Positions 20,201-33,444 of a stretch of DNA of 64,000 bases are shown piece after piece. A model generated the notes under the pieces. It was given only the letters and a program-made list of their open reading frames with translations. It made no database searches and was not told the DNA's origin. The translations under genes were made by a program, and so were the position numbers. The stretch lies in assembly GCF_001422375.1 (NCBI RefSeq), contig NZ_LMMU01000001.1, positions 372,223-436,222 of the forward strand. The letters run 5' to 3'. Numbering within the stretch: the stretch's first letter is position 1; every line of letters begins with the position of its first letter. The stretch is from Methylobacterium sp. Leaf99. Its GTDB lineage: Bacteria; Pseudomonadota; Alphaproteobacteria; Rhizobiales; Beijerinckiaceae.

Positions 20201-20770
20201 CTATCCGACCAACGGCGGCAATTGCGGCTCGGCCCCCTCCGGCAGGGCCGTCCGAGCCACGTTCATGCTCATGGCGAGCAGCGTGTAGTAGCCGTTGATC
20301 CCGGCCATCTCGATGGCACCCTGCTCTCCGAACGTCTCCACGACCCGCGCGTAGGTCACGTCGCTCACGGACCTGTTGCGGTGAAGCTCCGTCGCGAAGG
20401 CGTAGACCAGGGCTTCATCCGCCCCCATGGCGTCGGGCCGCCGTCCGTCGCGGATCGCCGCGACGATGTCCGCCGCCAGACCGGCCTCCACGGCGATGGG
20501 CGCATGGATGTGCCACTCCAGCTGCTGCGTCCATTCCCGCGCCGTGATCAGGATGATGAGCTCGGACAGGTGCAGGGGCAGCACGCTGCGGTAGCGCAGG
20601 TGCAGCCCCATGGTGCTGGCGTTGGTCATCAGGTCCGGGCTGCGGAGCAACGGCACGAACGGCCCGAAGACCGGCCCCTTGCGCGCGGCGCGGAAGGCGG
20701 CCGACGCCGCCTTCTGGGCGTCGGTCAGCCGGTCGGCCGGGATTTCCGGCATGCGGTCGGGCGCGGACAC
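20201..20770 (-). CDS. Carboxymuconolactone decarboxylase-family protein
   Basis: 189 aa from a GTG at 20770, chosen because AGGGCG precedes it; an ATG at 20752 gives 183 aa. All-helical AhpD/CMD fold: LPLHLSELIILITAREWTQQ and EWHIHAPIAVEAGL are typical. The CxxC redox pair of AhpD is absent, so this is more like the EWxxH branch than a peroxidase. It lies 8 nt downstream of an AtoE-like transporter gene, and the two are likely co-transcribed. Substrate unknown. Confidence 0.82.
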   Translation of the reverse strand: MSAPDRMPEIPADRLTDAQKAASAAFRAARKGPVFGPFVPLLRSPDLMTNASTMGLHLRYRSVLPLHLSELIILITAREWTQQLEWHIHAPIAVEAGLAADIVAAIRDGRRPDAMGADEALVYAFATELHRNRSVSDVTYARVVETFGEQGAIEMAGINGYYTLLAMSMNVARTALPEGAEPQLPPLVG

Positions 20771-20778
20771 GGTGCGCC

Positions 20779-22230
20779 CTACGGCATCACGGGGGGATGA
20801 TAGGTCAGGGTGAAGGCGAGCGCCCAGAGCAGGAACAGCACCACCGGCAGGTGGATGATGAGCTGCAGGAAGCTGAAGCCGACGATGTCGCGGGCCTTGA
20901 GGCCGAGGATGCCCAGCAGCGGCAGCATCCAGAACGGGTTGATGAGGTTCGGCAGGGCCTCCGCCGCGTTGTAGACCATCACCGCCCAGCCGAGATGGAC
21001 CTGCAGCTCGTTGGCCGCCTGCATCACGTAGGGCGCTTCCAGCAGCCACTTGCCGCCGCCGGACGGCACGAAGAAACCGAGCACCGCCGAATAGACGCCC
21101 ATGGAGATGGGGAAGCTGCCCGTGGTGTTGAGGCTGACGAAGGCGTGGGTGATCACGTCGGAGACGGAGGTGCCGGCGCCGTTCTTCGGTCCCGTCAGCA
21201 TGGCGGAGATGGCGGCGTAGAACGGGAACTGGATCAGCACGGCGGCGGTGGCCGGCACGGCCTTGCCCACGGACCTGAGGAAGTTCTTCGGGCGCCAGTG
21301 CAGGAGCAGGCCGAGGGTGAGGAACAGGAAGTTGTAGGTGTTGAGGCTCGAGATCGCGGTGATCCAGGATTGCCGGGCGAATTCCTGCACGAGCCAGCCC
21401 ACCGCCAGCACGGCGAGGAGCAGGGTCAGGATCGGCGAATGCTCGAGCCACTCGCTCGGCTGGCTCGGGCGCGCGGTGTCGGGCTTTTCGCGCGAGACGT
21501 CGACGCCCATGGATTCGGCCGTGACGGCGTTGGCCGGACCGGGCGCCGAGACGTAGGCGATGATGATCGAGATCACGAACAGGATCACGGCGATCAGCAT
21601 CGACTGCCACAGGAAGATCGTCTCGCTGAACGGGATCACGCCGGTGATGGCCAGCAGGTTCTTGGGCAGGCTCGCCGGATTGGCCTGGAGCTGGGCCGCC
21701 GAGGAGCTGAGGCCCATGGCCCAGGTGGCGCCAAGGCCGAGATAGGCGGCGGCGCCGGCGGCGCGGTAATCCATCTTGAGGTCCGTGCGGCGCGCGAGCG
21801 CCCGAGCCAGCAGACCGCCGAAGATCAGGCTCAGCCCCCAGCTCAGGAACGACGACAGCATGGTGGCCGCCGCCACCAGGCCAACGGCGCCGCGCCCGCT
21901 CTTCGGGATCGCCGCGAGACGGTCGATGAGGGCCTGCACCGGGGGGGCGGTGGCGACGACGTAACCGCCGATGGTGACGAAGGCCATCTGCATGGTGAAC
22001 GGGATCAGGCTCCAGAAGCCGTCGCCGAAGCTCTTGGCGATGGCTGCCGGCGGGGCGCCGTTGGCGAGCGCACCGAGGGCCACGATCACCACCGCGATGG
22101 CGACGAACACGAACGCGTCGGGAAACCACTTCTCCGCCCAGGCGGTGAAGCGGATGCCGAGGCGCGACAGGGTCCCCTCGGTGGCCGTGTCCCCTGTCGG
22201 ACCGGAAGGCGGGCGTGGGGTGTTGGACAT
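20779..22230 (-). CDS. atoE: Short-chain fatty acid transporter (AtoE family)
   Basis: 483 aa from the ATG at 22230; in-frame ATG (22269) and TTG (22278) starts would add up to 16 residues, and no ribosome-binding site decides it. Many hydrophobic helices run throughout. Family signatures include FGDGFWSLIPFTMQMAFVTI, FLSWGLSLIFGGLLAR, FVPSGGGKWLLEAPYVM and LINPFWMLPLLGILGLKARD. E. coli AtoE imports short-chain fatty acids such as butyrate and acetoacetate. No ato catabolic genes are nearby, so the substrate here is open. Confidence 0.9.
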   Translation of the reverse strand: MSNTPRPPSGPTGDTATEGTLSRLGIRFTAWAEKWFPDAFVFVAIAVVIVALGALANGAPPAAIAKSFGDGFWSLIPFTMQMAFVTIGGYVVATAPPVQALIDRLAAIPKSGRGAVGLVAAATMLSSFLSWGLSLIFGGLLARALARRTDLKMDYRAAGAAAYLGLGATWAMGLSSSAAQLQANPASLPKNLLAITGVIPFSETIFLWQSMLIAVILFVISIIIAYVSAPGPANAVTAESMGVDVSREKPDTARPSQPSEWLEHSPILTLLLAVLAVGWLVQEFARQSWITAISSLNTYNFLFLTLGLLLHWRPKNFLRSVGKAVPATAAVLIQFPFYAAISAMLTGPKNGAGTSVSDVITHAFVSLNTTGSFPISMGVYSAVLGFFVPSGGGKWLLEAPYVMQAANELQVHLGWAVMVYNAAEALPNLINPFWMLPLLGILGLKARDIVGFSFLQLIIHLPVVLFLLWALAFTLTYHPPVMP

Positions 22231-22451
22231 GGGCGCGATTCCACGGTCGTCCGGAGGCGGGTGCGCCATCTTGCGCAAACACCGGCCACGCTCAAGCGCG
22301 CTGGGGCGGCCATGAACACGAACGACGCGGGATGTCAGTCGACTTGGGCATCCTTCGACCGGGGCATCTTTGCGGTTCCTTATGGAATGGTCCGGCAGAG
22401 TGGCCGAGGTCGGTGGAAGCCCGGGGCGATCGAACCGGACGGGGGGATGTG

Positions 22452-22811
22452 ATGTCGAAGGCGTCCGGGGATATCGCGTTCGATCGGCTGATGGCGGGCC
22501 GGCGCGCCCACACCCAGACCGTGCGCGACCTCACGGCGGCTACGGATGCCACGCGATCCGCGTCCTCCGACGGGAAGGCCTTCGGCAGCGGCCGGACCTG
22601 GCTCGTCGCCGCCGCCGCCAACATCGCCATCGTGCTCGGCGTGGCGTTCTGCGTCGTCCTCGGGCCGCCCCTCCTCGAATGTCGGCACCATCCTGAGATC
22701 GGGTTCTCCGCCGGCGATGGTTTCCAGGGCTGCGCCCGGAAGGCGACGGCCGAGCGCCTCGATCGCCTGGAAAGCCAGCTCCGGATGATGATGCTGGGCT
22801 CGGGCCGCTGA
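22452..22811 (+). CDS. Hypothetical single-pass membrane protein, 119 aa
   Basis: The ATG at 22452 follows a GGGGGG site by 5 nt. Residues 50-70 (WLVAAAANIAIVLGVAFCVV) form one transmembrane helix. The N-terminal side is polar, and the C-terminal side contains two cysteines (LLECRHH, FQGCARK) and a short helix (ERLDRLESQLRMMML). Not recognised. It stands alone between the atoE promoter region and rimP. Confidence 0.6.
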   Translation: MSKASGDIAFDRLMAGRRAHTQTVRDLTAATDATRSASSDGKAFGSGRTWLVAAAANIAIVLGVAFCVVLGPPLLECRHHPEIGFSAGDGFQGCARKATAERLDRLESQLRMMMLGSGR

Positions 22812-22860
22812 GCCGGCGACCCGAGGGGCGGGGGTTCACGGGCCAGCCGCGCGAAAACGC

Positions 22861-22889
22861 TTGAAACGGGATCGCGACGGGACTACTTG
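22861..22889 (+). promoter_or_regulatory. Putative promoter of the rimP-nusA-infB operon
   Basis: TTGAAA (22861-22866), a 17-nt spacer and TACTTG (22884-22889). It lies about 40 nt before the terminator-like hairpin and about 130 nt before rimP. Confidence 0.4.
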
Positions 22890-22931
22890 AAGGTCATCAG
22901 TTCTGGTTGCAGTCTTGAGGCTGCGGTTCGG

Positions 22932-22961
22932 GAGTGGGCCCCACCGGGTCCGCTCTTTTTT
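22932..22961 (+). terminator. Leader terminator/attenuator before rimP
   Basis: GAGTGGGCCC (22932-22941) pairs with GGGTCCGCTC (22946-22955) around a 4-nt loop, with two wobble pairs, and is followed directly by TTTTTT (22956-22961). This is a complete intrinsic terminator inside the rimP leader, 60 nt before the start codon. A rimP leader element is known in gammaproteobacteria, and NusA, encoded next, acts on such hairpins. Attenuation here is inference. Confidence 0.75.
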
Positions 22962-23021
22962 ATTGCCGCAATGCCTCGCGCCGCCGGATCACCTCACGCA
23001 AGGCCGGACGTAGCACCCAGC

Positions 23022-23801
23022 ATGGCGGACACTCCCGAAAAACGTCTGATCACCGAGACCGGCGTCGCCGCGCGCGTCGTCCAGGTCATCGAGGCTTCCA
23101 TCGAGGGCCTCGGCTTTCGCGTGGTCCGGGTGCGGGTCTCGAGCGCCAATGGCTGCACGGTGCAGATCATGGCCGAGCGGCCGGACGGCACCATGTCGGT
23201 GGACGATTGCGAGGCGGTGAGCCGGGCGATCTCGCCGCTCCTCGACCTCGATGACCCCATCGGCAAGCCGTACTACCTCGAGATCTCGTCGCCGGGCATC
23301 GACCGTCCCCTGGTGCGGGCCATCGATTTCGAGCGCTGGGCCGGCTACGAGGCCAAGATCGAACTGGCCGTGCCCCTCGAGGGTCGCAAGCGGTTCCGTG
23401 GGATCATCCGCGTCCCCAATCCCGACGGGCTCACGGTGCCCATCGACCTGCCCGACGTGAAGGAAGGCCTGCCGAGCCGGATCGATCTGCCCTTGCGCGA
23501 TCTCGGCGACGCCTACCTCGTCCTGACCGACGATCTGGTGCGCGAGTCCCTGCGCCGGGGCGGCGGCCCGCCGCCGATGCTGGACGACGAGGACGCGGAC
23601 GCGGAGGAAGACGGCCCCGAGGCCGAGCCGGCGCCGCCCCTCAAGAAGAAGATCTCACGGCCCCTCAAGCCGAAGGCTTCGGCCCGGCCCAAGCCCGAGA
23701 AGATCGAGACCGAGGCGAGCCTCGCCATCAAGGCCCAGAACAAAGCCAAGCCCATCCGCACCAAGGCGGTGCGGGTGAAGGACGACGGCAAGCTTCACTA
23801 G
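23022..23801 (+). CDS. rimP: Ribosome maturation factor RimP
   Basis: 259 aa. Assists 30S subunit assembly. The two-domain core covers residues about 10-170: [31 protein letters not shown] and [22 protein letters not shown] are canonical. Beyond it lies an acidic stretch ([15 protein letters not shown]) and then a Lys-rich tail of about 60 residues, longer than in E. coli. The ATG at 23022 is preferred over an in-frame start 45 codons upstream, which would include the terminator hairpin. First gene of the rimP-nusA-ylxR-infB operon. Confidence 0.95.
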   Translation: MADTPEKRLITETGVAARVVQVIEASIEGLGFRVVRVRVSSANGCTVQIMAERPDGTMSVDDCEAVSRAISPLLDLDDPIGKPYYLEISSPGIDRPLVRAIDFERWAGYEAKIELAVPLEGRKRFRGIIRVPNPDGLTVPIDLPDVKEGLPSRIDLPLRDLGDAYLVLTDDLVRESLRRGGGPPPMLDDEDADAEEDGPEAEPAPPLKKKISRPLKPKASARPKPEKIETEASLAIKAQNKAKPIRTKAVRVKDDGKLH

Positions 23802-23876
23802 AAACGCCCTGATCGCGCCCGGAAAAACGGGCGCGATCACGAAAACATCTCACGCCGAAGAGAAGGACGAAAACCG

Positions 23877-25481
23877 ATGGCCGTCGTCAGCGCCAACAGG
23901 CTCGAACTCCTGCAGATCGCCGAAGCAGTCGCGCGCGAGAAGGTGATCGACCGCTCCATCGTCATCGACGCCATGGAGGAGGCCATCGCCAAGGCCGCCC
24001 GCTCGCGCTACGGCGCCGAGACGGACGTGCATGCCGAGATCGACCCGAAGACCGGGGCGCTGCGCCTGTCGCGCCACCTCGTGGTGGTGGATCAGGTCGA
24101 GAACGACGCCCGCGAGGTCACCCTCGATCAGGCCCGGCGCTACAATCCGGGGGCGCTCGTCGGCGACGTCATCTCCGACACCCTGCCGCCGTTCGATTTC
24201 GGCCGCGTCGCGGCGCAATCGGCCAAGCAGGTCATCGTCCAGAAGGTGCGCGACGCCGAGCGCGACCGCCAGTTCGACGAGTACAAGGACCGCATCGGCG
24301 AAATCGTCAACGGCCTGGTCAAGCGCGTCGAGTACGGCAACGTCATCGTCGATCTCGGCCGCGGCGAGGGCATCGTGCGCCGCGACGAGATGATTCCCCG
24401 CGAGACCTTCCGTCCGGGCGACCGCATCCGCACCTACCTGTTCGACGTGCGCCGCGAGGTGCGCGGGCCGCAAATCTTCCTCTCACGCTCGCACCCGCAA
24501 TTCATGGCAAAACTCTTCGGCCAGGAAGTGCCGGAGATCTACGACGGCATCGTCGAGGTGAAGGCCGTCGCCCGCGATCCGGGGTCCCGCGCCAAGATCG
24601 CGGTGATCTCGCGCGATGGCTCCATCGATCCCGTCGGCGCCTGCGTCGGCATGCGCGGGTCCCGCGTCCAGGCGGTGGTCGGCGAACTCCAGGGCGAGAA
24701 GATCGACATCATCCCGTGGTCGGAGGATCAGGCGACCTTCATCGTCAACGCCCTCCAGCCGGCGGAAGTGGTGAAGGTCGTGCTCGACGAGGAGGCCGAC
24801 CGCATCGAGGTGGTGGTGCCTGACGACCAGCTGTCCCTCGCCATCGGCCGCCGCGGCCAGAACGTGCGCCTCGCTTCCCAGCTCACCGGCTGGGATATCG
24901 ACATCCTGACCGAGGCCGAGGAATCCGAGCGCCGGCAGAAGGAATTCGCCGAGCGCACCGCCGTGTTCATGGAAGCCCTCGACGTCGACGAGACCGTCGG
25001 CCAGCTGCTCGCGGCCGAGGGGTTCCGGAACGTCGAGGAAATCGCCTACGTCGAGGCCGGCGAGCTCGCCAACATCCAGGGTCTCGACGAGGAGAGCGGC
25101 ACCGAGATCCAGGCCCGCGCCCAGGACCACCTCGCCCGCGTCGAATCGGAGTTCGACGCCAAGCGCCAGGAGCTCGGCGTGCAGGACGAGCTGCGCGAGA
25201 TTGACGGCATCACCACCCCGATGCTGGTGGCGCTCGGCGAGAACGACGTGAAGACCATCGAGGATCTGGCCGGCTGCGCCACCGACGACCTCGTCGGCTA
25301 CACCGAGGGGCGCGGCCCCGAGGCGACGCGCCACGCCGGCTACCTCGACGGGTTCGAGGTGTCCCGCACGGAGGCCGAGGCCATGGTCATGGCCGCCCGC
25401 GTCCATGCCGGCTGGATCGAGGCCCCGGCGGAGCCCGCCGAGGGTGATTCCGAGGAGGCCGAGGCGCCCGCTTCAGCCTGA
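23877..25481 (+). CDS. nusA: Transcription termination/antitermination protein NusA
   Basis: 534 aa. Binds RNA polymerase and nascent RNA, modulating pausing, termination and antitermination. Order: N-terminal polymerase-binding domain (about 1-130), S1 domain (about 135-200, with [20 protein letters not shown]), KH1 and KH2 (about 205-350, with [20 protein letters not shown] and [18 protein letters not shown]), then two acidic helix-hairpin-helix repeats (about 365-500). An acidic tail ends the protein. An AGAAGGA site lies upstream of the ATG. Confidence 0.97.
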   Translation: MAVVSANRLELLQIAEAVAREKVIDRSIVIDAMEEAIAKAARSRYGAETDVHAEIDPKTGALRLSRHLVVVDQVENDAREVTLDQARRYNPGALVGDVISDTLPPFDFGRVAAQSAKQVIVQKVRDAERDRQFDEYKDRIGEIVNGLVKRVEYGNVIVDLGRGEGIVRRDEMIPRETFRPGDRIRTYLFDVRREVRGPQIFLSRSHPQFMAKLFGQEVPEIYDGIVEVKAVARDPGSRAKIAVISRDGSIDPVGACVGMRGSRVQAVVGELQGEKIDIIPWSEDQATFIVNALQPAEVVKVVLDEEADRIEVVVPDDQLSLAIGRRGQNVRLASQLTGWDIDILTEAEESERRQKEFAERTAVFMEALDVDETVGQLLAAEGFRNVEEIAYVEAGELANIQGLDEESGTEIQARAQDHLARVESEFDAKRQELGVQDELREIDGITTPMLVALGENDVKTIEDLAGCATDDLVGYTEGRGPEATRHAGYLDGFEVSRTEAEAMVMAARVHAGWIEAPAEPAEGDSEEAEAPASA

Positions 25482-25579
25482 CCGCACGGGTTTCGACCCC
25501 TCGACGGAGGGAACGGGTGAACCCCGTCCCCTCCGTCGTCGTTTGCGTTTCAACGTTCTCCCGGAACCGTTCCGCCGCC

Positions 25580-26398
25580 ATGGTCCCCCACCCCGAAGAT
25601 CCGACGGCCGAGGTGCCCGAGGCGGACTTGAGCGACGCGCTCGATGCCGGGCTCGGCCGTGGCCGCCAGGGTGCGGAACGGACCTGCCTCGTCACCCGCA
25701 CCAAGCATCCGCCGGGCGACCTCATCCGCTTCGTCCTGTCGCCCGACGGCGAGGTGGTGGCGGACCTGCGCGCAAAACTCCCCGGGCGCGGTGCCTGGCT
25801 CACGCCGACGCGGGCGGTGGTGGCCGAGGCCCTGAAGAAGCGGGTGTTCCAGCGGGCGTTCAAGACCAAGGACGCCGTCGCACCGGCCGACCTCGCCGAC
25901 CGGATCGCCGAAGGCCTGCGGGCCGACCTGCGGCAGTCCCTGTCGCTCGCCAACAAGGCCGGCTGCGTGGTGGCGGGCTTCGCCAAGGTCGAGGCCGCCA
26001 TCGGTGAGAAGGCCGGCGTCGCGGCGGTGATCCAGGCCCATGACGGCAGTGCCGACGGCCGCCGGAAGATCGCGGCGGCATTGCACCGGCGCCATGCGGG
26101 TGCCATATCCCGCATTCCGGTCATCGACAGCCTGTCCAACGAAGAATTGGGCGTGGCCTTGGGCCGGGATCATGTGATACACGCGGCTCTTGTCGCAGGA
26201 GTCGGGAGTTCCGGCTGCCTTGCGCGTTGGCGTCGGCTCCGTTCCTTCGAAGGTTTGGCGACGACGGCCGAGGAGGCCGGTTCCGTCCGTTATGGGCGAA
26301 CCGCTTCCGATCTGCACGACGACGAAGTGACGGATTCGCCCGGCGCACAGCAGTTTGCCGGTTCACGGGACGATGGAAACCCTCAGGGTTTGGACTGA
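25580..26398 (+). CDS. YlxR/DUF448 RNA-binding protein fused to an L7Ae-like domain
   Basis: 272 aa from the ATG at 25580; an ATG at 25517 would add 21 residues. The YlxR domain (about 30-110) shows ERTCLVTRTKHPPGDLIRFV and KLPGRGAWL. The second part (about 120-220) resembles the L7Ae/YlxQ RNA-binding fold (LANKAGCVVAGFAKVEAAI). This fusion is common in alphaproteobacteria, while Bacillus has separate ylxR and ylxQ genes. Its stop directly abuts the infB ATG. The last 55 residues are poorly conserved in appearance. Confidence 0.88.
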   Translation: MVPHPEDPTAEVPEADLSDALDAGLGRGRQGAERTCLVTRTKHPPGDLIRFVLSPDGEVVADLRAKLPGRGAWLTPTRAVVAEALKKRVFQRAFKTKDAVAPADLADRIAEGLRADLRQSLSLANKAGCVVAGFAKVEAAIGEKAGVAAVIQAHDGSADGRRKIAAALHRRHAGAISRIPVIDSLSNEELGVALGRDHVIHAALVAGVGSSGCLARWRRLRSFEGLATTAEEAGSVRYGRTASDLHDDEVTDSPGAQQFAGSRDDGNPQGLD

Positions 26399-29320
<2,922 letters not shown>

Positions 29321-29346
29321 GGGGCGGCGACGGACACAGTTTGATT

Positions 29347-29379
29347 AAGGGCCGCAGCCTCGCGTTGCGGCCCTTTTTT
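29347..29379 (+). terminator. Strong intrinsic terminator after infB
   Basis: AAGGGCCGCA (29347-29356) and TGCGGCCCTT (29366-29375) form a perfect 10-bp stem with a 9-nt loop, leading into a run of six T (29374-29379). It closes the rimP-nusA-ylxR-infB transcript and separates it from rbfA and truB. Confidence 0.9.
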
Positions 29380-29506
29380 GTTGGACGAGGCGATTAAGAT
29401 TAAGGGAGAGTTTCCCCGGTTTCGGAAGCTTGCCGGACGGACGGACATCCCGTGCTGGGCTAATGTGCGAAAGAGCGAACCACCCCCGGGTTCGGCGGAG
29501 CCATCG

Positions 29507-30382
29507 ATGCTGCAATCCTACGCCCTGCGGCGGGCGCTGAAAGACGGAAAGTACCGGAAGATCTTCGTCGAGCGGCTGACCGAGCCCCTGCACCTCAACG
29601 TCATCTCGGCGGGCGTCGCCCTGTTCGGCAGCTACCCGGCGAAGGTCGCCTTCGACCTCGTGGTGCGCCAGCAATACGCCTACCCGATCCTGTTCGCCGC
29701 GGAATCCGCGCGGAAGCTCGGCCTCAAGCGGATCGCCGTCCTCGAGTTCGGCGTCGCCACGGGGGCCGGCCTCCTCAACATGTGCGAGCTCGCCGCGCAC
29801 ACGGAAGCCGCCACCGGCGTCGCCATCGACGTCGTCGGCTTCGACACCGGTACCGGCATGCCCCCGGCCGTGGACCACCGCGACCTGCCCGAGTATTTCC
29901 AGGAGGGCGATTATCCGATGGATTTCGAGGCCCTGCGCCGCTCCCTGCCGGCGCGCTGCCGCCTTCTCATCGGCGACGTTTCCGAAACGATCCCGGGCTA
30001 TCTCGCGAGCGTGGGACCGGACGCCCCCATCGGCTTCGTGGCCGTGGACGTGGACTATTACTCGTCCACCGTCCGGACCCTGCCGATCCTCGACGGCGCG
30101 CCCGACCAGTACCTGCCCATCGTCCCCGTCTACCTCGACGACGTCGCCATGGACGGCTGCAACCCGTGGAACGGCGAACTCCTGGCGGTGGCCGAGTTCA
30201 ACGCCGCACACCCGCTGCGCAAGATCGCACCGTTCAACCTCCTGCGCTCGAAGCGCATCTTCAAGAACGCCCAGTGGATCGACCGGATGTTCGCCGCGCA
30301 CATCCACGATCACCCGGCCCGCACTCCGGCCACGGCGAAACGTGCGCAACAGGCCTATATCCAGAACGAGTATTTGCGTTAA
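29507..30382 (+). CDS. Class I SAM-dependent methyltransferase-like protein (TylF-like)
   Basis: 291 aa from the ATG at 29507; an upstream in-frame start at 29378 would begin inside the infB terminator, so it is rejected. Motif I is visible as [18 protein letters not shown], followed by GFDTGTGMP and the acidic [14 protein letters not shown]. The pattern suggests the macrocin O-methyltransferase (TylF)-like or cephalosporin-hydroxylase-like branch. Substrate unknown. It sits between infB and rbfA, which are usually adjacent, so it looks like an insertion into a conserved gene block. Confidence 0.72.
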   Translation: MLQSYALRRALKDGKYRKIFVERLTEPLHLNVISAGVALFGSYPAKVAFDLVVRQQYAYPILFAAESARKLGLKRIAVLEFGVATGAGLLNMCELAAHTEAATGVAIDVVGFDTGTGMPPAVDHRDLPEYFQEGDYPMDFEALRRSLPARCRLLIGDVSETIPGYLASVGPDAPIGFVAVDVDYYSSTVRTLPILDGAPDQYLPIVPVYLDDVAMDGCNPWNGELLAVAEFNAAHPLRKIAPFNLLRSKRIFKNAQWIDRMFAAHIHDHPARTPATAKRAQQAYIQNEYLR

Positions 30383-30563
30383 GACAGCGCCTTCGACACC
30401 CGCTTCGGTCTGCCCGGCTTCCGTATCCGTACGGCGGCGCACCGATGCTCCGTATCAGCGACGCTCCGCTGGCGGCCACCCCGCGATGCCCCGCCGTCAA
30501 GCGGTCGGCCGACCCGGGTCCGGCCGCCATCCGGCCGTTTCGACAAGACGATCAGAACCGTTC

Positions 30564-30992
30564 ATGGCCCAGAGACAGACCCCGACCGGACCGACGCAGC
30601 GCCAGCAGCGGGTGGCCGAGCTCATCCGCCACGCCATCGCGGAGGTGCTGCAGCGCGGCGATATCCAGGACCCGGTGCTGAGCGCGCACGTCATCACCGT
30701 GCCGGAGGTCCGCATGTCGACGGACCTCAAGCTCGCCACGGCCTACATCATGCCGCTCGGCGGCCAGAACGAGGCGCCGGTGATCGCCGCACTGGAGCGC
30801 AACAAGAAGGCGTTGCGCCAGGAAGTGGCCCGCCGGGTGAACCTCAAGTTCGCGCCCGACCTGCGCTTCCTGCGCGACGAGACCTTCGACGAGGCCGACC
30901 GGATCGACGCCATCCTGCGCACCGACAAGGTCCGGCGCGACCTCGAATCGCAGAAGTCCGACGGGGACGATTCGGACCCCGAGGCGGCCTGA
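30564..30992 (+). CDS. rbfA: Ribosome-binding factor A
   Basis: 142 aa. Cold-shock-related 30S maturation factor acting near the 5' helix of 16S rRNA, with a KH-like fold. Typical pieces are [37 protein letters not shown] and [20 protein letters not shown]. The tail is acidic. It is followed by truB after 136 nt. Confidence 0.95.
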   Translation: MAQRQTPTGPTQRQQRVAELIRHAIAEVLQRGDIQDPVLSAHVITVPEVRMSTDLKLATAYIMPLGGQNEAPVIAALERNKKALRQEVARRVNLKFAPDLRFLRDETFDEADRIDAILRTDKVRRDLESQKSDGDDSDPEAA

Positions 30993-31128
30993 GGCCCCTT
31001 CGCCGTCCCCGCCAGGCGGAATGCCGGGCGTCCCCGAGGAACGCCGGGCCTTCCCGTGCCATCTTTTCCAGATACCAAGACCGGACGGCCCTGGCCCGCG
31101 CGCGCCCCGTCCCTCGACCGAGGACAGC

Positions 31129-32172
31129 ATGACCAACGACACGATCATCGAATCCCCCGATGAGGTCGCCCCGGCGTCCCAGGGTGCGGACGACACGGCC
31201 GCGGACACCCGTCCCGCCGAAGGTCGTCGCCCGCCGCGCGGCGGTCCGCGCCCCGACCGGCCCAAGCGCCGCGACGTCAATGGCTGGGTGATCCTCGACA
31301 AGGGCGTCGGCATGACCTCGACCCATGCGGTGGCCGTGGTGAAGCGGGCCTTCAACGCCAAGAAGGCGGGCCATGCCGGGACCCTCGACCCCCTGGCGTC
31401 GGGGATTCTTCCCATCGCCCTCGGCGAGGCGACCAAGACGGTGCCGTTCGTCATGGACGGCCGCAAGGCCTACGTCTTCACGGTGACCTGGGGCATCGAG
31501 ACGGACACGGACGACGCCGAGGGGCGGCCCGTCGCCACCAGCGATGCGCGCCCCGAACGCGGGGCCGTGGAGGCCGCGTTGCCGAACTTCGTCGGCGCCA
31601 TCGAGCAGGTGCCGCCGCGCTACTCGGCCATCAAGATCGCCGGGGAGCGCGCCTACGACCTCGCCCGCGACGGCGAGGAGGTGGTGCTCGTGGCGCGTCC
31701 CGTCCAGATCGACCACCTCGCCGTGGTGGAGCATGACGGCCAGCGTACGGTGATCGAGGCCCAGTGCGGCAAGGGCACCTATGTCCGGGCGCTCGCCCGC
31801 GACCTCGGGCGGATGCTCGGCTGCTACGGCCACGTCTCGGCCCTGCGCCGCACCCGCGTCGGTCCCTTCGCCGAGGCCGAATCCTGCGTCGTCGCCACCC
31901 TGGAAGAGGCCGGCCCCGACGGGAACGGCCCGCACCTGCATCCCGTCGAGACGGCGCTCGATGCCGTTCCGTCCGTGCCGGTCTCGCGCGACATGGCGCT
32001 GCGGCTCATGCGCGGCCAGCCGGTGATCCTGCGCGGACGCGACGCCCCCGTCGAAGGAAAGGCCTTCGCCACCTGCGGCGGCATCCTCGTGGCGGTGGGC
32101 GATGTCGAGCGCGGCGAACTCGTGCCGCACCGGGTGTTCCACCTCGGCGGCACCGCCCCCCAGCGCGGCTGA
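31129..32172 (+). CDS. truB: tRNA pseudouridine-55 synthase
   Basis: 347 aa, AGGA 4 nt upstream. Converts U55 in the T-loop of most tRNAs to pseudouridine. The catalytic Asp lies in [19 protein letters not shown]; other family motifs are [35 protein letters not shown] and [15 protein letters not shown]. The N-terminal 45 residues are an extra Pro/Arg-rich extension. The usual next genes rpsO and pnp are absent; a convergent amidohydrolase gene starts 20 nt beyond the stop. Confidence 0.96.
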   Translation: MTNDTIIESPDEVAPASQGADDTAADTRPAEGRRPPRGGPRPDRPKRRDVNGWVILDKGVGMTSTHAVAVVKRAFNAKKAGHAGTLDPLASGILPIALGEATKTVPFVMDGRKAYVFTVTWGIETDTDDAEGRPVATSDARPERGAVEAALPNFVGAIEQVPPRYSAIKIAGERAYDLARDGEEVVLVARPVQIDHLAVVEHDGQRTVIEAQCGKGTYVRALARDLGRMLGCYGHVSALRRTRVGPFAEAESCVVATLEEAGPDGNGPHLHPVETALDAVPSVPVSRDMALRLMRGQPVILRGRDAPVEGKAFATCGGILVAVGDVERGELVPHRVFHLGGTAPQRG

Positions 32173-32192
32173 TCGAACCCGAACCGGGCGCC

Positions 32193-33362
32193 CTAGCGCA
32201 GGGGCAGCCCGGTCTCGATGACGCGGGCCCACAGAGACGCCCCATAGGGCGCCGCCGCATCGCAGAAGTCGTAGTCCGGGTGGTGCAGGCCGGCGCTGTC
32301 GCCGTTGCCGAGGAAGATGTAGGCGCCGGGGCGGTGGGCGAGCATGTAGGAGAAATCCTCCGCTGCCATCATCGGCGCCACGGCGCGGTCGACCTGCGCC
32401 TCGCCGACGAGCCCGGCGGCCACGTCGGCGATGAAGTCCGTCTCCACCGGGTGGTTCTCGGTCACCGGATAGCCGCTGCCGAAGACGATGGCCCCGCGTG
32501 CGCCGAAGGCCGCGGCGACGTTGCTCACCACCGCCTCGATCCGGCCCTGGACCAGCGTCCGCACCGGCTTCGACAGGGCTCGCATGGTGCCGCGCAGGGT
32601 CACGCATTGCGGCAGGACGTTGAACGCCTCTCCGGCCTCCAGGGCGCAGACCGAGACCACGGCGCTGTCGAGGGGGTCGACGGAGCGCGCCACGATGGAT
32701 TGCAGGGCCACCACGATGTGGCTCGCCACGAGGACGCTGTCGATGGCGGCGTGCGGCTGGGCGGCATGGCCGCCCTTGCCCTCCACCGTGATGGTGAAGC
32801 GGTCGGTGGAGGCCATGATCGGGCCGGGCCGGATGGCGAAGTGTCCGAGGGCCAGGCCCGGAATGTTGTGCAGGCCGTAGACGGTGTCGATGCCGAAACG
32901 CTCCATGAGCCCGTCGCGGACCATGGCCTCGCCGCCGCCGCCGCCCTCCTCCGCCGGCTGAAAGATCATCACCGCCGTGCCGTCGAACTCCCGGGTCTCG
33001 GTGAGATAGCGCGCCGCGCCGAGCAGCATCGCCGTATGGCCATCGTGGCCGCAGGCATGCATCTTCCCGGGGTTCGTCGAGCGGTAGGGCAGGTCGCGCA
33101 CCTCCTGGATCGGCAGGGCGTCCATGTCGGCACGCAGACCGATGGCCCGATTCGAGCCGTGCGCCCGCCCCCGGATCACCCCGACAACGCCGGTGCGGCC
33201 GATGCCGGTGACGACCTCGTCGCAACCGAAGGCCCTGAGCTTGTCGGCGACGAAGCCGGCGGTGCGATGGACGTCGTATTGCAGTTCCGGATGGGCGTGG
33301 AGATCGTGGCGCCAGGCGGTGATCTCCGGCGCCAGGGCTGCGATCCGGTCGAGGACGGGCAT
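32193..33362 (-). CDS. M20 family amidohydrolase (hippurate hydrolase/IAA-amino acid hydrolase-like)
   Basis: 389 aa. Zinc-dependent hydrolase of N-acyl amino acids or similar amides. Visible metal-site segments are WRHDLHAHPEL, GLRADMDALPIQE, GKMHACGHDGHTAMLLGAA, FQPAEEGGGGGEAM and the C-terminal LGNGDSAGLHHPDYDFCDA. The dimerisation domain is the GKGGHAAQPHAAIDSV region. Exact substrate cannot be told. It is downstream of cueR on the same strand after an 82-nt gap. Confidence 0.92.
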   Translation of the reverse strand: MPVLDRIAALAPEITAWRHDLHAHPELQYDVHRTAGFVADKLRAFGCDEVVTGIGRTGVVGVIRGRAHGSNRAIGLRADMDALPIQEVRDLPYRSTNPGKMHACGHDGHTAMLLGAARYLTETREFDGTAVMIFQPAEEGGGGGEAMVRDGLMERFGIDTVYGLHNIPGLALGHFAIRPGPIMASTDRFTITVEGKGGHAAQPHAAIDSVLVASHIVVALQSIVARSVDPLDSAVVSVCALEAGEAFNVLPQCVTLRGTMRALSKPVRTLVQGRIEAVVSNVAAAFGARGAIVFGSGYPVTENHPVETDFIADVAAGLVGEAQVDRAVAPMMAAEDFSYMLAHRPGAYIFLGNGDSAGLHHPDYDFCDAAAPYGASLWARVIETGLPLR

Positions 33363-33444
33363 GGGACTGACTTTCGAGAGGTAAGAACTCTCAGGACGGG
33401 CGTCGTTGGGCGTCGATCCAGCAAACAAGGGGCCACACGCGGGG

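Noticed and set aside
22381..22450. tRNA-like stretch (GGCAGAGTGGCCGAGGTCGG followed by a GATCGAACC-like T arm)
   Set aside because: No acceptor stem closes, the spacing between arms is wrong and no anticodon stem can be drawn.
29378..29506. N-terminal extension of the methyltransferase gene beginning at 29378
   Set aside because: It would start in the T run of the infB terminator, and no ribosome-binding site is present; the ATG at 29507 gives a family-like length.
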